From: Thermoanaerobaculia bacterium
GTDB taxonomy: Bacteria > Acidobacteriota > Thermoanaerobaculia > Gp7-AA8
DNA length: 64,000 nt
NCBI GenBank assembly: GCA_017883205.1
Contig: JADGNZ010000031.1
Location: 1-64,000 of the forward strand
Direction of reading: 5' to 3'
The first letter of the stretch is position 1, and every line of letters starts with the position of its first letter. Shown here one piece after another: positions 31,679-40,553 of this stretch. The notes under the pieces are model-generated. The model saw only the letters and a program-made list of their open reading frames with translations, had not been told where the DNA came from and made no database searches. A program made the translations under genes and the position numbers.

Positions 31679-32185
31679 ATGGCGACCCCGACCCCTGACC
31701 TCGTAATGTTCGAGGAGGAGTACCAGCAGATCAAGGACACGCTCCAGCGTCTGCAGGTGGACTCCAACTCCAAGATCTGCTTCCTGGTCGACAAGAACGG
31801 CCAGCAGATTGCCGTCCACGGCGACATGACCGGCGTCGATGCGACCTCGCTCGCCTCGCTGACGGCCGGAAACGTCGCGGCAACCGACGGCCTGGCAAAG
31901 CTCATCGGCGAAAAGGAGTTCTCGATCCTCTTCCACGAAGGGGAGCGCGACAACATACACATCTCTTTGGTCGCCCAGCGCGTAATTCTCGTCGTGATCT
32001 TCGACGACCGCTCCTCACTCGGCCTGGTTCGCCTGCGTGTGAAAAAGGCCTCGGCGGAGCTGGAACGGACCTTCGAGGTTCTTCTTCGAAAATCCGAGGC
32101 CGAGCGCGGCAATCTGGCCAACCGGTTCGATTCGCCCTTTGCCGAGATTACCGACGAAGACATCGACAGCCTCTTCAGCGAATAG
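31679..32185 (+). CDS. mglB: Roadblock/LC7 protein, MglB-type GAP for MglA
   Basis: The product has 168 residues. The roadblock fold is recognised from YQQIKDTLQRLQVDSNSKIC then FLVDKNGQQIAVHGD, SLASLTAGNVAATDGLAKLI and FHEGERDNIHISLVAQRVIL. The gene directly precedes mglA, which identifies it as MglB, the GTPase-activating partner that sets the leading/lagging pole in motile bacteria. A C-terminal tail of about 40 residues (LANRFDSPFAEITDEDIDSL) is acidic. Confidence 0.9.
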   Translation: MATPTPDLVMFEEEYQQIKDTLQRLQVDSNSKICFLVDKNGQQIAVHGDMTGVDATSLASLTAGNVAATDGLAKLIGEKEFSILFHEGERDNIHISLVAQRVILVVIFDDRSSLGLVRLRVKKASAELERTFEVLLRKSEAERGNLANRFDSPFAEITDEDIDSLFSE

Positions 32186-32191
32186 TTCGGC

Positions 32192-32776
32192 ATGACGTTC
32201 ATCAACTACGCAGCGCGCGAAATCAACTGCAAGATCGTCTACTACGGTCCGGGCCTGTGCGGGAAAACGACCAATCTGCAGTGGATTTACGACAAGACCA
32301 ATCCGCAGGCGAAGGGGAAGCTGATCTCGCTGGCAACGGAGACGGACCGGACTCTCTTCTTCGATTTTCTGCCGCTCGACCTCGGCACCGTCCGAGGGTT
32401 CAAGACGCGCTTTCATCTTTACACCGTGCCTGGCCAGGTCTTCTACGATGCCTCCCGAAAGCTCATCCTCAAGGGCGTCGACGGCGTGGTCTTCGTCGCC
32501 GACTCTCAGGAGGCGCGCATGGAGGCGAACAGCGAGTCGCTCGTGAACCTCGACAAGAACCTGAAAGAGCAAGGCTACGAGCTGCAATCCGTGCCGTACG
32601 TGCTCCAGTTCAACAAGCGCGATCTGCCAACGGCGATCCCTGCCGACGAGATGTACCGCCTGCTCAACTTCAAGGGCGAGCCGACGTTCGAGGCGGTGGC
32701 GATGAACGGTACCGGCGTTTTCGATACACTGAAAGCGGTCGCCAAACTGGTGCTCACTGAGCTGAAGAAGAAATAA
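32192..32776 (+). CDS. mglA: MglA-type small Ras-like GTPase
   Basis: The product has 194 residues. The P-loop [10 protein letters not shown], the switch region [20 protein letters not shown], the Walker B-like [15 protein letters not shown] (with VPGQ instead of DTAGQ, typical of MglA), the NKRD base motif (QFNKRDLP) and the C-terminal helix are intact. MglA-GTP marks one pole and organises motility or pili. The six-base gap to mglB fits an operon. Confidence 0.95.
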   Translation: MTFINYAAREINCKIVYYGPGLCGKTTNLQWIYDKTNPQAKGKLISLATETDRTLFFDFLPLDLGTVRGFKTRFHLYTVPGQVFYDASRKLILKGVDGVVFVADSQEARMEANSESLVNLDKNLKEQGYELQSVPYVLQFNKRDLPTAIPADEMYRLLNFKGEPTFEAVAMNGTGVFDTLKAVAKLVLTELKKK

Positions 32777-32811
32777 GCGCGCTCTTTCTGGCTTTACCGG
32801 GTGCACACATC

Positions 32812-34224
32812 ATGAAAGTCGCATTCGTCAAACCGCCTGTCGGTGGGATTCTCGGTCTGGAGATGCTGACCTTTGTCGAGCCGCTCGGCCCGATCTGCGT
32901 CGCCGCATGCCTCGAAGAAGAAGGCCATGAATGCAAGGTCTTCGACCTGCGAATCGACGGCGAGGAGCACGGCCTCGATCTCTGCAGGAAATTCGCACCG
33001 GACGTCGTAGGGCTGCAATGCAACTTCACCACCGAGCGCAACCGCACCGTCCGTCTCGCCAAACGCATCAAACGCGAGAACCCCGGCGCGTTCATCGTCG
33101 TCGGCGGACACGACGCCTCGCGCGATCCGAGTTGGTTCAACGACGACGTGATCGATGCGGTCGCCGTCGGCGATGGCGAAGAAGTGATGCCTCCGATGGT
33201 CGATGCCATTCAGCGCGGCCACGACCTGGCTACGATCCCCGGCCTCATGCTTCACCGCGATGGGCGCTGGGTCAGCACCGGCCACGCGCCGACGCGCAAG
33301 AACCTCGACGACTATCCGCTTCCGGCGCGGCACCTCATCGAGCAATACGCCGATCACTACTACATCAACTTTCACAAGCCGCTGGCCCTCATGGAAACGG
33401 CCCGCGGCTGTCCGTTCAAGTGCAACTTCTGCTCGGTCTGGAAGTTTCACGAGTCGACGTTCCGCGAGAAATCGCCGGCGCGCGTCGTCCGCGAGCTTCA
33501 AGCCATTAAGGCCGAGGCGATCTTCATCACCGACGATATCTTCTGGATGAACGTGAAGCGCGGCGAAGAGATGGCGCGGCAGATCAAAGCGGCCGGCATC
33601 AAGAAGTTTTTTACCGTCCAGACGCGCACCGACATCATCTGCAAGTTCCCGCACCTCATCGAGATGTGGAAGGACTGCGGCAAGCTGGCGATCTTCCTCG
33701 GACTCGAGTCCGTGACCGACGAGGGGCTCAAGGCAGTCAACAAGAAGAACACGGCGGACAACAACGTCAAGGCCATCAAGATCCTCCAGGACCTCGGCGT
33801 CGGGTTCACGCCAAACTTCATCGTCGACCCGGCGTGGACGCGCGATGACTTCAAGCGGCTACGCGACTGGATCGATCACACTGGCGCGTACAACAGCGGT
33901 TTCTCCGTCCTCACGCCGCTTCCCGGCACCGACCTCTGGGACACCGCTAAAGACCGGGTGACCACACACGACTGGGAGATGTACGACATCGTCCATGCCG
34001 TGCTTCCAACCACTCTGTCGCTCGACGATTTCTACGAAGAGTATTCGGGTCTCTGGCGCCACGCGCTCGACGTCCGTTACCGCTACCGCGGCAAGTGGAA
34101 GACCTATGTGCAACTGGGTGCCGCGGTAGCCACGGGGAAAGTGTCGCTTCACAACGTGCGGCGCGGACTCGGAATGGCCAAGACGTTCAGCAAGCCGGAA
34201 ACGTTCCTTCGCGCGCACGAATGA
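32812..34224 (+). CDS. B12-binding radical SAM enzyme, HpnR-like
   Basis: The product has 470 residues. The N-terminal B12-binding domain (residues 1-130: PLGPICVAACLEEEGHECKV, DVVGLQCNFTTE, IVVGGHDASRDP) precedes the radical SAM domain with CxxxCxxC as ARGCPFKCNFCSVWKF (about residues 198-213), then IFITDDIFWMN and FLGLESVTDEGLKAVNK. The tail LDDFYEEYSGLWRHALDVRY resembles hopanoid C-3 methylase HpnR. HpnR uses methylcobalamin to methylate hopanoids. No other hopanoid gene is nearby, so the substrate is not settled. Confidence 0.8.
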   Translation: MKVAFVKPPVGGILGLEMLTFVEPLGPICVAACLEEEGHECKVFDLRIDGEEHGLDLCRKFAPDVVGLQCNFTTERNRTVRLAKRIKRENPGAFIVVGGHDASRDPSWFNDDVIDAVAVGDGEEVMPPMVDAIQRGHDLATIPGLMLHRDGRWVSTGHAPTRKNLDDYPLPARHLIEQYADHYYINFHKPLALMETARGCPFKCNFCSVWKFHESTFREKSPARVVRELQAIKAEAIFITDDIFWMNVKRGEEMARQIKAAGIKKFFTVQTRTDIICKFPHLIEMWKDCGKLAIFLGLESVTDEGLKAVNKKNTADNNVKAIKILQDLGVGFTPNFIVDPAWTRDDFKRLRDWIDHTGAYNSGFSVLTPLPGTDLWDTAKDRVTTHDWEMYDIVHAVLPTTLSLDDFYEEYSGLWRHALDVRYRYRGKWKTYVQLGAAVATGKVSLHNVRRGLGMAKTFSKPETFLRAHE

Positions 34225-34259
34225 TTCCGCGGCGGCGGTGCGCGATACGATAGCGAGCC

Positions 34260-35306
34260 ATGCGCCATCACGGGCTCAACATCGTAGCCATCGGCGGCGG
34301 AACCGGCCTCTCGACACTCCTTCGCGGCCTGAAGCGCTACGTCCGCTCCGATGGTCCGTGGTCGATCGACCATCTCGGCGCGATCGTCACCGTTACCGAT
34401 GAAGGGGGCAGCTCCGGCGCGCTTCGCAAAGAGTTCGGCATGCTGCCGCCGGGCGACATCCGCAACTGCATCCTCGCTCTGGCCGAGGAGGAGCAGCTCA
34501 TCTCGCGCGTCTTCAGCTATCGATTTAAGAACGACGAGTCGGCCCTCGGCGGACATTCGCTGGGCAATCTTCTGCTCACGGCGCTGACCGACATCACCGG
34601 TGGCTTCGATAAGGCCATCCTCACGGCGTCCGAGGTGCTGAACATCGCCGGCGAGATCTACCCGTCAACGCTCTCGGACGTTCGTCTGCGCGCCACGCTT
34701 GCCGACGGCTCCGAGCTCATCGGCGAAGTTGCCATCAGTGGCTCCTACCTCGGGCAAAAGGCAAATCAGACGCCGCACGCCCGCATCGTGCAACTCCGCA
34801 TCGAGCCCGCGGATGCGCAACCGACCGCTCGCGCGCTCGAAGCGCTCGCGGCCGCCGATCTGATTCTGGTCGGTCCCGGGTCCCTTTACACATCCATCCT
34901 TCCGAACCTTCTAATCAAACCAATCGGGGAGGCCCTGCGACAGGCCAAAGCGCTGCGCGTCTACGTTTGCAACGTCATGACGCAGCCGGGCGAGAGTGAC
35001 AACTACTCGGCGGAGGAGCATCTGGCAGCCATCATCGAGCACGCTGGACTCGTCGTCGATGCGATGATCCTCAACGGGCGGCGTCCCTCCGAATCGAGCC
35101 TGGCCGCCTACGCCGCAAAGCAGCAGTACCCGGTCGCATTCAACGTCGACGCGATCCGCGAGCTCGGCGTAACGCCGTTTTTCGGCGACATCATCGAAGA
35201 GGAGAACTACGTGCGCCACAACTCGGCCGCGCTAAGCGACACAATCTTCCGGCTCTACGACCGCTATGGCCGGACGCTTGAAAGGATGAGACAGACGGAG
35301 GCATGA
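34260..35306 (+). CDS. yvcK: YvcK/CofD-like gluconeogenesis factor
   Basis: The product has 348 residues. GGGTGLSTLLRGLK, VTVTDEGGSSGALRKEFG, PPGDIRNCILAL, GHSLGNLLLTALTDI and LTASEVLNIAGEIYPSTL are diagnostic. YvcK proteins bind UDP-GlcNAc and control growth on gluconeogenic carbon and cell-wall enzyme localisation. The end overlaps the glmU start (GAGGCATGA), so it is coupled to the enzyme that makes UDP-GlcNAc, its ligand. Confidence 0.93.
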   Translation: MRHHGLNIVAIGGGTGLSTLLRGLKRYVRSDGPWSIDHLGAIVTVTDEGGSSGALRKEFGMLPPGDIRNCILALAEEEQLISRVFSYRFKNDESALGGHSLGNLLLTALTDITGGFDKAILTASEVLNIAGEIYPSTLSDVRLRATLADGSELIGEVAISGSYLGQKANQTPHARIVQLRIEPADAQPTARALEALAAADLILVGPGSLYTSILPNLLIKPIGEALRQAKALRVYVCNVMTQPGESDNYSAEEHLAAIIEHAGLVVDAMILNGRRPSESSLAAYAAKQQYPVAFNVDAIRELGVTPFFGDIIEEENYVRHNSAALSDTIFRLYDRYGRTLERMRQTEA

Positions 35307-36721
35307 CCGCTTTGATGAACACGAACCTCGATGTCATCATCCTCGCCGCCGGCCTCGGCACGCGCATGAAGTCCGCAACGATCAAGATCCTCCACCGCGC
35401 CGCAGGTAGACCGATCATCGACTATGTTCTCGACCTGGCCGGGCAGGTCAGCGACCGGCCGCCAATCATGGTCGTCGGCCATCAGCGCGAGGCCGTGCAG
35501 GCATCCGTTGGCGGCCGGGCGCGCTTCGCCATTCAGGAGTCGCAGAAAGGTACCGGACACGCCGTTCTGCAGGCAGCGGAGATTCTGGAGAAAGAGAGCT
35601 CGACGGGCCGGCAGGTTCTCATCCTCTCCGGCGACGTGCCGCTCACGTATCCGGAGACGCTTCAACAATTGATCGATGAGCACCAGCGGTCACAAAACGC
35701 GCTCACACTTCTGACGATGAAGCCAGCGGATCCGGGAATGTACGGCCGCGTCGTACGGGACGCCGGCGGCGCGGTCATCCGGATTGTCGAAGCGAAGGAT
35801 GCGACCGACGAGGAGAAGAAGATCGGGGAAGTGAATGCCGGCATCTATGTTTTCGACAGCGCTCATCTGTTCGGCAACCTTCGGAACCTGTCGACAAACA
35901 ACTCCCAGGGCGAGTACTACCTCACGGATCTCCTGGCTCTGCTGCGCGATTCTGGTCATCGCATCGGTGCCATCGTTGCGTCCGATCCGATCGAGGCGCT
36001 CGGCGTCAACTCCCGCGCCGAGCTTGCGACAGTCGAAGGGGAGATTCAGCGCCGCGTGGTCACGAAGCTGATGAGCGATGGCGTCACCTTCCGCAATCCG
36101 GCCACTGTCGTCATCGATTCGACCGTATCCATCGGCAACGACTCCGTCGTCTACCCCTACGTAACGATCGAAGGCGCGACTACGATCGGCTCACGCTGTG
36201 TGATCGAGCCGGGCGTTCACCTGATCAACGCTACGGTTGGCGACGATGTGCACCTCAAGACCGGGACGGTGGCCGAGGATGCCCTCATCGAAAACGAGGC
36301 GTCAATCGGTCCGTATGCGCACCTACGTCCCGGCACCCGTCTCGGCCGGCACGTCAAGATCGGCAACTTCGTCGAGACCAAGAAATCGATCTTTGGCGAA
36401 GGCGCGAAGGCCTCTCACCTTGCCTACATCGGAGACGCCGAGGTCGGCGCGGATGTGAACATCGGCGCGGGCACGATTACCTGCAACTACGACGGCGTGA
36501 ACAAGCACAAGACCGTACTCGAGGACGGCGTTTTCATCGGCTCGGATACCCAACTGGTGGCACCTGTCCGCGTAGGCAAAGGGGCTTACGTCGGCGCCGG
36601 CTCCACAATCACGAAGGACGTACCGGCCGGCGCGCTCGCACTCAGCCGCACGCCGCAACGCATCATTGCGGGATGGGCGGCGCGGAAGCGGGAAGACCGC
36701 TCGAAAGAGAAAACGAAGTAG
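35303..36721 (+). CDS. glmU: Bifunctional GlmU: UTP--GlcNAc-1-P uridylyltransferase / glucosamine-1-P acetyltransferase
   Basis: GlmU carries out the last two steps of UDP-GlcNAc synthesis. The product has 472 residues. The nucleotidyltransferase half has IILAAGLGTRMKS, QKGTGHAV, ILSGDVPLTYPE and EVNAGIYVF; the left-handed beta-helix half (from about residue 255) has hexapeptide repeats, LGRHVKIGNFVETKKSIFGE, GDAEVGADVNIGAGTITCNY DGVNKHKT and GSDTQLVAPVRVGKGA. ATG 35303 overlaps yvcK. Its 3' end overlaps that of the convergent pseudouridine synthase gene by 59 bases. Confidence 0.96.
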   Translation: MTALMNTNLDVIILAAGLGTRMKSATIKILHRAAGRPIIDYVLDLAGQVSDRPPIMVVGHQREAVQASVGGRARFAIQESQKGTGHAVLQAAEILEKESSTGRQVLILSGDVPLTYPETLQQLIDEHQRSQNALTLLTMKPADPGMYGRVVRDAGGAVIRIVEAKDATDEEKKIGEVNAGIYVFDSAHLFGNLRNLSTNNSQGEYYLTDLLALLRDSGHRIGAIVASDPIEALGVNSRAELATVEGEIQRRVVTKLMSDGVTFRNPATVVIDSTVSIGNDSVVYPYVTIEGATTIGSRCVIEPGVHLINATVGDDVHLKTGTVAEDALIENEASIGPYAHLRPGTRLGRHVKIGNFVETKKSIFGEGAKASHLAYIGDAEVGADVNIGAGTITCNYDGVNKHKTVLEDGVFIGSDTQLVAPVRVGKGAYVGAGSTITKDVPAGALALSRTPQRIIAGWAARKREDRSKEKTK

Positions 36722-37424
36722 GCAGCGGCGCTTCGAGAACGCCGAAACGCGGATGCTCCAATTTCCAAGCGTGCAGCATCAGTCGCTTCGCCCGCGAGCC
36801 CGAGCCGTAACGCCGATCACCAGCCACGGGATGATGGATCGACGCCGCATGAACACGGATCTGGTGCGTGCGTCCGGTCTCGATGACCACTTCCACGAGC
36901 GTCGAGACGCCGTCATTGCGCAGCGGCCGAAACGTAGTTCGGGCTTCCTTCCCCTGAACCGCCGTGTCCACGACCTGCTCGTCCGTCATCACACCTTCGA
37001 CGATGGCGACATACGTTTTGCGAATCGCGGACTGGGCGAAGAGCGCTGACAATTCCGCGGCGGCGGTTTGGGATCGCGCGAAGAGGACCACGCCGCTGGT
37101 CGGGGTATCCAGCCGATGCACGAGCCAGATGGCGTGGTAGCGAAGCCGCAGCAGTTCCTCCAGCGAGCGCTGCGCGCGATCGCGCGCCGGCTGTGTCGGC
37201 ATCCCGGCTGGTTTGTCGGCAGCGATCCAGTCGTCCGTTTCCCGGATGACGGCGATCTCCGGCTCATCCTCGGCTACCGCAATCCGGTCGTCAGAGCTCA
37301 CTTCGCGCGACGCGATCGACACGGCCCGTTCGTTGACTAACACTCGCCGCGCCGCGATTAACTCGCGCGCACGACGACGCGAGATCTCGGGAAAGCGCAT
37401 CGCGATGGCTTGGTCGAGTCGCAT
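36663..37424 (-). CDS. RluA-family pseudouridine synthase
   Basis: The product has 253 residues. An S4 RNA-binding domain (residues about 1-50: RLDQAIAMRFPEISRRRARE LIAARRVLVN) precedes the synthase domain with the catalytic Asp in VHRLDTPTSGVVLFA (about 103-117) and the motif ETGRTHQIRVHAA, then HPVAGDRRYG. It modifies rRNA or tRNA uridines; the position is unknown. It converges on glmU and overlaps it by 59 bases, which is unusual for two conserved genes. Confidence 0.9.
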   Translation of the reverse strand: MRLDQAIAMRFPEISRRRARELIAARRVLVNERAVSIASREVSSDDRIAVAEDEPEIAVIRETDDWIAADKPAGMPTQPARDRAQRSLEELLRLRYHAIWLVHRLDTPTSGVVLFARSQTAAAELSALFAQSAIRKTYVAIVEGVMTDEQVVDTAVQGKEARTTFRPLRNDGVSTLVEVVIETGRTHQIRVHAASIHHPVAGDRRYGSGSRAKRLMLHAWKLEHPRFGVLEAPLPTSFSLSSGLPASAPPIPQ

Positions 37425-37448
37425 GATTTCGTCTTCGCCATCAAAACA

Positions 37449-37478
37449 CGAAAGGCACAGCCGCCGGCTGTGCCTTTC
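37449..37478 (-). terminator. Intrinsic terminator downstream of recA
   Basis: AAAGGCACAGCC-GCC-GGCTGTGCCTTT (37451-37477) is a 12-bp perfect stem with a three-base loop. On the minus strand it is followed by CGTGTTTTGA. It lies just after recA and before the pseudouridine synthase start. Confidence 0.85.
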
Positions 37479-37501
37479 GCTCCTGACTCGATTTTGCAGA
37501 C

Positions 37502-38584
37502 CTACTTCGCTGCCACTCGCGTTGGCTTCGAGGGAGGGGCGGCAGCGACCGCGGGCTCACCGCCTTCGATCACCGTCAGCTCCGGCACGCCGATGCCGAT
37601 GGCGCGTCGGACTTTCGATTCGATCTCGCCCGACAGGTCGGGGTTCTCTTTGATGAAGAGCTTGGCGTTCTCGCGGCCCTGTCCGAGGCGCATGTCGCCG
37701 TAGGAGAACCACGAGCCCGACTTGTCGATGATCTTATTCTCGATGCCGAGGTCAATGAGCTCGCCGGTTTTGGAAATACCTTCGCCGTAGCCTACGTCAA
37801 ACTCGGCGTGGCGGAATGGCGCGGCGCACTTGTTCTTGACCACTTTGACCTTCACGCGGGATCCGACGACCTCTTCGCCTTCCTTGATCTGGTTCGTGCG
37901 GCGAATGTCGATGCGGATAGATGAGTAGAACTTGAGAGCGCGGCCGCCGGTGGTTGTTTCCGGGTTGCCGAACATCACACCAATTTTCTCACGAATCTGG
38001 TTGATGAAAATGAGTGACGTTTTCGATTTCGAAACGATTGCTGTTAATTTGCGGAGGGCTTGTGACATTAATCGCGCGTGTAACCCCATATGAGAATCGC
38101 CCATCTCACCTTCGAGCTCGGCGCGCGGCACCAGCGCTGCGACGGAGTCGATAACGATGACGTCGATCGCTCCGCTCCGCACCAGCACCTCGGCGATCTC
38201 GAGCGCCTGCTCGCCGCTGTCCGGCTGCGAGACGAGCAGGTTGTCGATGTCGACGCCGAGCTTCTTCGCGTATTCGGCGTCGAGTGCATGCTCTGCGTCG
38301 ATGAACGCCGCCAGGCCGCCAGCCTTCTGCGCTTCGGCGATCACATGCAGCGACAGTGTTGTTTTGCCCGATGACTCCGGGCCGAAGATTTCGATGATCC
38401 GTCCGCGCGGTACTCCGCCGACGCCGAGCGCTGCGTCGACCCCGATGGATCCGGTGGAGATCGCGCTGATCGGCACGAACTCCTTCGCGCCTAGGCGCAT
38501 GATCGAGCCCTTGCCGAACTGGCGCTCGATCTGCGTCAGCGCCGTTTCGGCCGCTTTTAGTTTGTCTGTTGGAACTGTGGCCAT
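37502..38584 (-). CDS. recA: Recombinase A
   Basis: RecA drives homologous recombination and SOS induction. The product has 360 residues. Walker [35 protein letters not shown], the [21 protein letters not shown]2 loop and [15 protein letters not shown] are intact. The C-terminus is Ala/Pro-rich rather than acidic ([18 protein letters not shown]). ATG 38584 has AAGGAG ahead; a 12-bp palindrome lies just upstream. Confidence 0.98.
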   Translation of the reverse strand: MATVPTDKLKAAETALTQIERQFGKGSIMRLGAKEFVPISAISTGSIGVDAALGVGGVPRGRIIEIFGPESSGKTTLSLHVIAEAQKAGGLAAFIDAEHALDAEYAKKLGVDIDNLLVSQPDSGEQALEIAEVLVRSGAIDVIVIDSVAALVPRAELEGEMGDSHMGLHARLMSQALRKLTAIVSKSKTSLIFINQIREKIGVMFGNPETTTGGRALKFYSSIRIDIRRTNQIKEGEEVVGSRVKVKVVKNKCAAPFRHAEFDVGYGEGISKTGELIDLGIENKIIDKSGSWFSYGDMRLGQGRENAKLFIKENPDLSGEIESKVRRAIGIGVPELTVIEGGEPAVAAAPPSKPTRVAAK

Positions 38585-38599
38585 AGCTGGCTACTCCTT

Positions 38600-38611
38600 C
38601 GATTCGAATCG
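38600..38611. promoter_or_regulatory. Perfect 12-bp palindrome upstream of recA
   Basis: CGATTCGAATCG lies directly 5' of the recA Shine-Dalgarno (AAGGAG), 16 bases from the ATG. A LexA-type repressor site would be expected in front of recA, and the position between promoter and ribosome-binding site suits an operator. The sequence does not match the classic proteobacterial or Gram-positive LexA consensus, so this is a candidate only. Confidence 0.3.
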
Positions 38612-38721
38612 GTGGATGGAAAGGTAGTGACGCGTGCTCGGATCACGGGCATTCGTGTGGTGGAGCGAGTGTACGACGGCATTTTTTGAACCGTCAAGAA
38701 ACTCTACTGTTCGTGGATTTA

Positions 38722-39351
38722 TCAGGCCGAAATCGCCTTCCAGATCGTCTTCAGGTCAGCGATGAAGCGTTGCATCTCCTCACGCCGCGCCTGGCCAGTC
38801 GGTGCGCGAAGGATCGACGACGGGTGCACCGTGGCGGTGACGAGTGGAGCGAGGCTGGATTCGACGAACGGCGCGCGTTGCACGGAGACGCGAAACTTTG
38901 GACTGATGACAGACTGTGCCGCGGTCGATCCGAGACAAACGATTGCTCGCGGTTTGACGACGGCGATCTCGGCCTCGAGCCAAGGACGGCAGGCCGCGAT
39001 TTCCGCACCGTTCGGCTTCTTGTGGATCCGCCGCTTCCCGCGCGGCTCCCACTTGAAGTGCTTCACGACATTCGTGACATAGACCTTCGTGCGGTCGATG
39101 CCCGCTTCGAGGAGAGCCTCGTCGAGCAACACGCCGGCCGGTCCGACGAAGGGGTGGCCGCTGAGATCCTCTTTGTCGCCGGGCTGCTCGCCGATGAACA
39201 TCACGGGGGAGGTCGACTTGCCTTCGCCGAACACCGTCTGCGTGGCGTTCTTCCAGAGATGACAAGCTTTGCATTCGGCAGCGACGGCTTGCAGCTTCGG
39301 AATCGTCGGTCGCGGCGGGATCAGCGGTGCAGCGGTTTCGAGCTCCTTCAC
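38722..39351 (-). CDS. udgX: UdgX family uracil-DNA glycosylase-like protein
   Basis: The product has 209 residues from GTG 39351, which overlaps the previous stop as GTGA; an ATG 36 bases upstream (39387) is in frame. The family 4 UDG core is seen as MFIGEQPGDKEDLSGHPFVG followed by PAGVLLDEAL, with the UdgX-specific loop GKRRIHKKPN (His of KRRIH makes a covalent bond to uracil DNA) and the HPSSILRA motif. The iron-sulfur cysteines are in CKACHLW and elsewhere. It forms the last gene of the amidoligase operon, an unexpected place for a DNA repair protein. Confidence 0.88.
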   Translation of the reverse strand: MKELETAAPLIPPRPTIPKLQAVAAECKACHLWKNATQTVFGEGKSTSPVMFIGEQPGDKEDLSGHPFVGPAGVLLDEALLEAGIDRTKVYVTNVVKHFKWEPRGKRRIHKKPNGAEIAACRPWLEAEIAVVKPRAIVCLGSTAAQSVISPKFRVSVQRAPFVESSLAPLVTATVHPSSILRAPTGQARREEMQRFIADLKTIWKAISA

Positions 39352-40547
39352 GACGACTGCGAGAGTGCAATCGACGATCCCACCCATGTGAACTGCTTGT
39401 TGAAGTCGACACCGAGCATCTTGCCTCGCGAGAGGCGCACGAGGTTCTGCGCGAGGATCGGTCTCGCCTCATTGTCGGGCCGAAGGAACATCATCCGGAT
39501 CTCGATCTTGACTCCGCCGCCGTCGGCCGCCAGGAGTGCCGGCTCGTAGTCGATCTTCTCCTGCACGCACCAGGCATGACGCTCGGCTGTCGGAATAGCG
39601 CTAAGGTCGGCAGCCGTGGGCTCGACGTTGACGCCGCCGCCGGCGAAGGAAAAGAGCGGCTTGAGGACGTAGCGTGAAGAGAGCTCTTCCGGTACTTTCT
39701 GAAGGTCGGACACGAACGTTGCTCGCGGCACGGAAGGATGATCGAGGAACGGCAGCGAGTACTTCGACCACGCCCAGTACCAGTTGGGATGCGGAGCCCA
39801 CTCCACGTCCAGCTCTTCACCGTAGTCGAACGGGAGATCGATGCCCTTGCTGATCAGCTCATCGAACACCACGCGGTTGTAGACGCGCCGCACGCGCGTA
39901 TTTCCTCGGAAGAGCTGTTTCCCTCGCTTCGTCAGCGCGCGTGGGTCGACTGCGTCAACACCGGTAAGCAGCTTCGTTGCAGCAAAGTCGGGATATGTCT
40001 TCTGTTTCGGCGGATCGATGTCCATCAGGATCACTTCGGCAGGATCGTGCCCGTTCGTGATCGTCCGGCGAGCGAGATCGATGAACGATTCGCGATCCAG
40101 ACCGGAGAACCAGCAGGACCACTCAGAATCGAGTCCCTCCATCGATCGCATGGTGTCGCGCCAAGCATCGCGCTGCGTGACTTGCAGGCATGTGAGCGAA
40201 GGAAAGCCCTGCAGCTCGATCAGCTTCGGAACGAGCACGTTGTTCTCGCGCACGACTGCGAAGTCGACCTGCGTAAATGCGGGCAGGCCGTCCATGCCCG
40301 GCGTGTCCCATCGCGCCGGAATGGCGCGCTTCATCTCGGCGAGTCGCGACGGCTCGGAGAGCTGCGCGACGATCGCATGCGCGGCGTCGACGATCTTCGC
40401 TTTGAAGTCATCCGGCAGAAAAACAGGCGACTCGGCGAGCCGGAACTCGAACGTGCAATCGAGGCGCTGCGACAGCTCGCGCTGGTACCACTCGTAGCGT
40501 TCTTGCGTGAACGCGGCATTGAAGGTCTGTCGGTACGACGGATCCAT
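39348..40547 (-). CDS. ATP-grasp-like enzyme of the amidoligase operon
   Basis: The product has 399 residues. The C-terminal half has an ATP-grasp-like core: the lysine strand SSRYVLKPLFSFAGGGVNVE (about residues 296-315), then AWCVQEKIDYEP and IEIRMMFLRPD with the expected metal-binding acidic and Arg residues. The N-terminal half has FTQVDFAVVRENNVLVPKLI and ELQGFPSLTCLQVTQRDAW. The family is not named. It probably makes a carboxylate-amine bond with ATP. It starts six bases after the GATase-like gene. Confidence 0.65.
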   Translation of the reverse strand: MDPSYRQTFNAAFTQERYEWYQRELSQRLDCTFEFRLAESPVFLPDDFKAKIVDAAHAIVAQLSEPSRLAEMKRAIPARWDTPGMDGLPAFTQVDFAVVRENNVLVPKLIELQGFPSLTCLQVTQRDAWRDTMRSMEGLDSEWSCWFSGLDRESFIDLARRTITNGHDPAEVILMDIDPPKQKTYPDFAATKLLTGVDAVDPRALTKRGKQLFRGNTRVRRVYNRVVFDELISKGIDLPFDYGEELDVEWAPHPNWYWAWSKYSLPFLDHPSVPRATFVSDLQKVPEELSSRYVLKPLFSFAGGGVNVEPTAADLSAIPTAERHAWCVQEKIDYEPALLAADGGGVKIEIRMMFLRPDNEARPILAQNLVRLSRGKMLGVDFNKQFTWVGSSIALSQSS

Positions 40548-40553
40548 GGCAAA

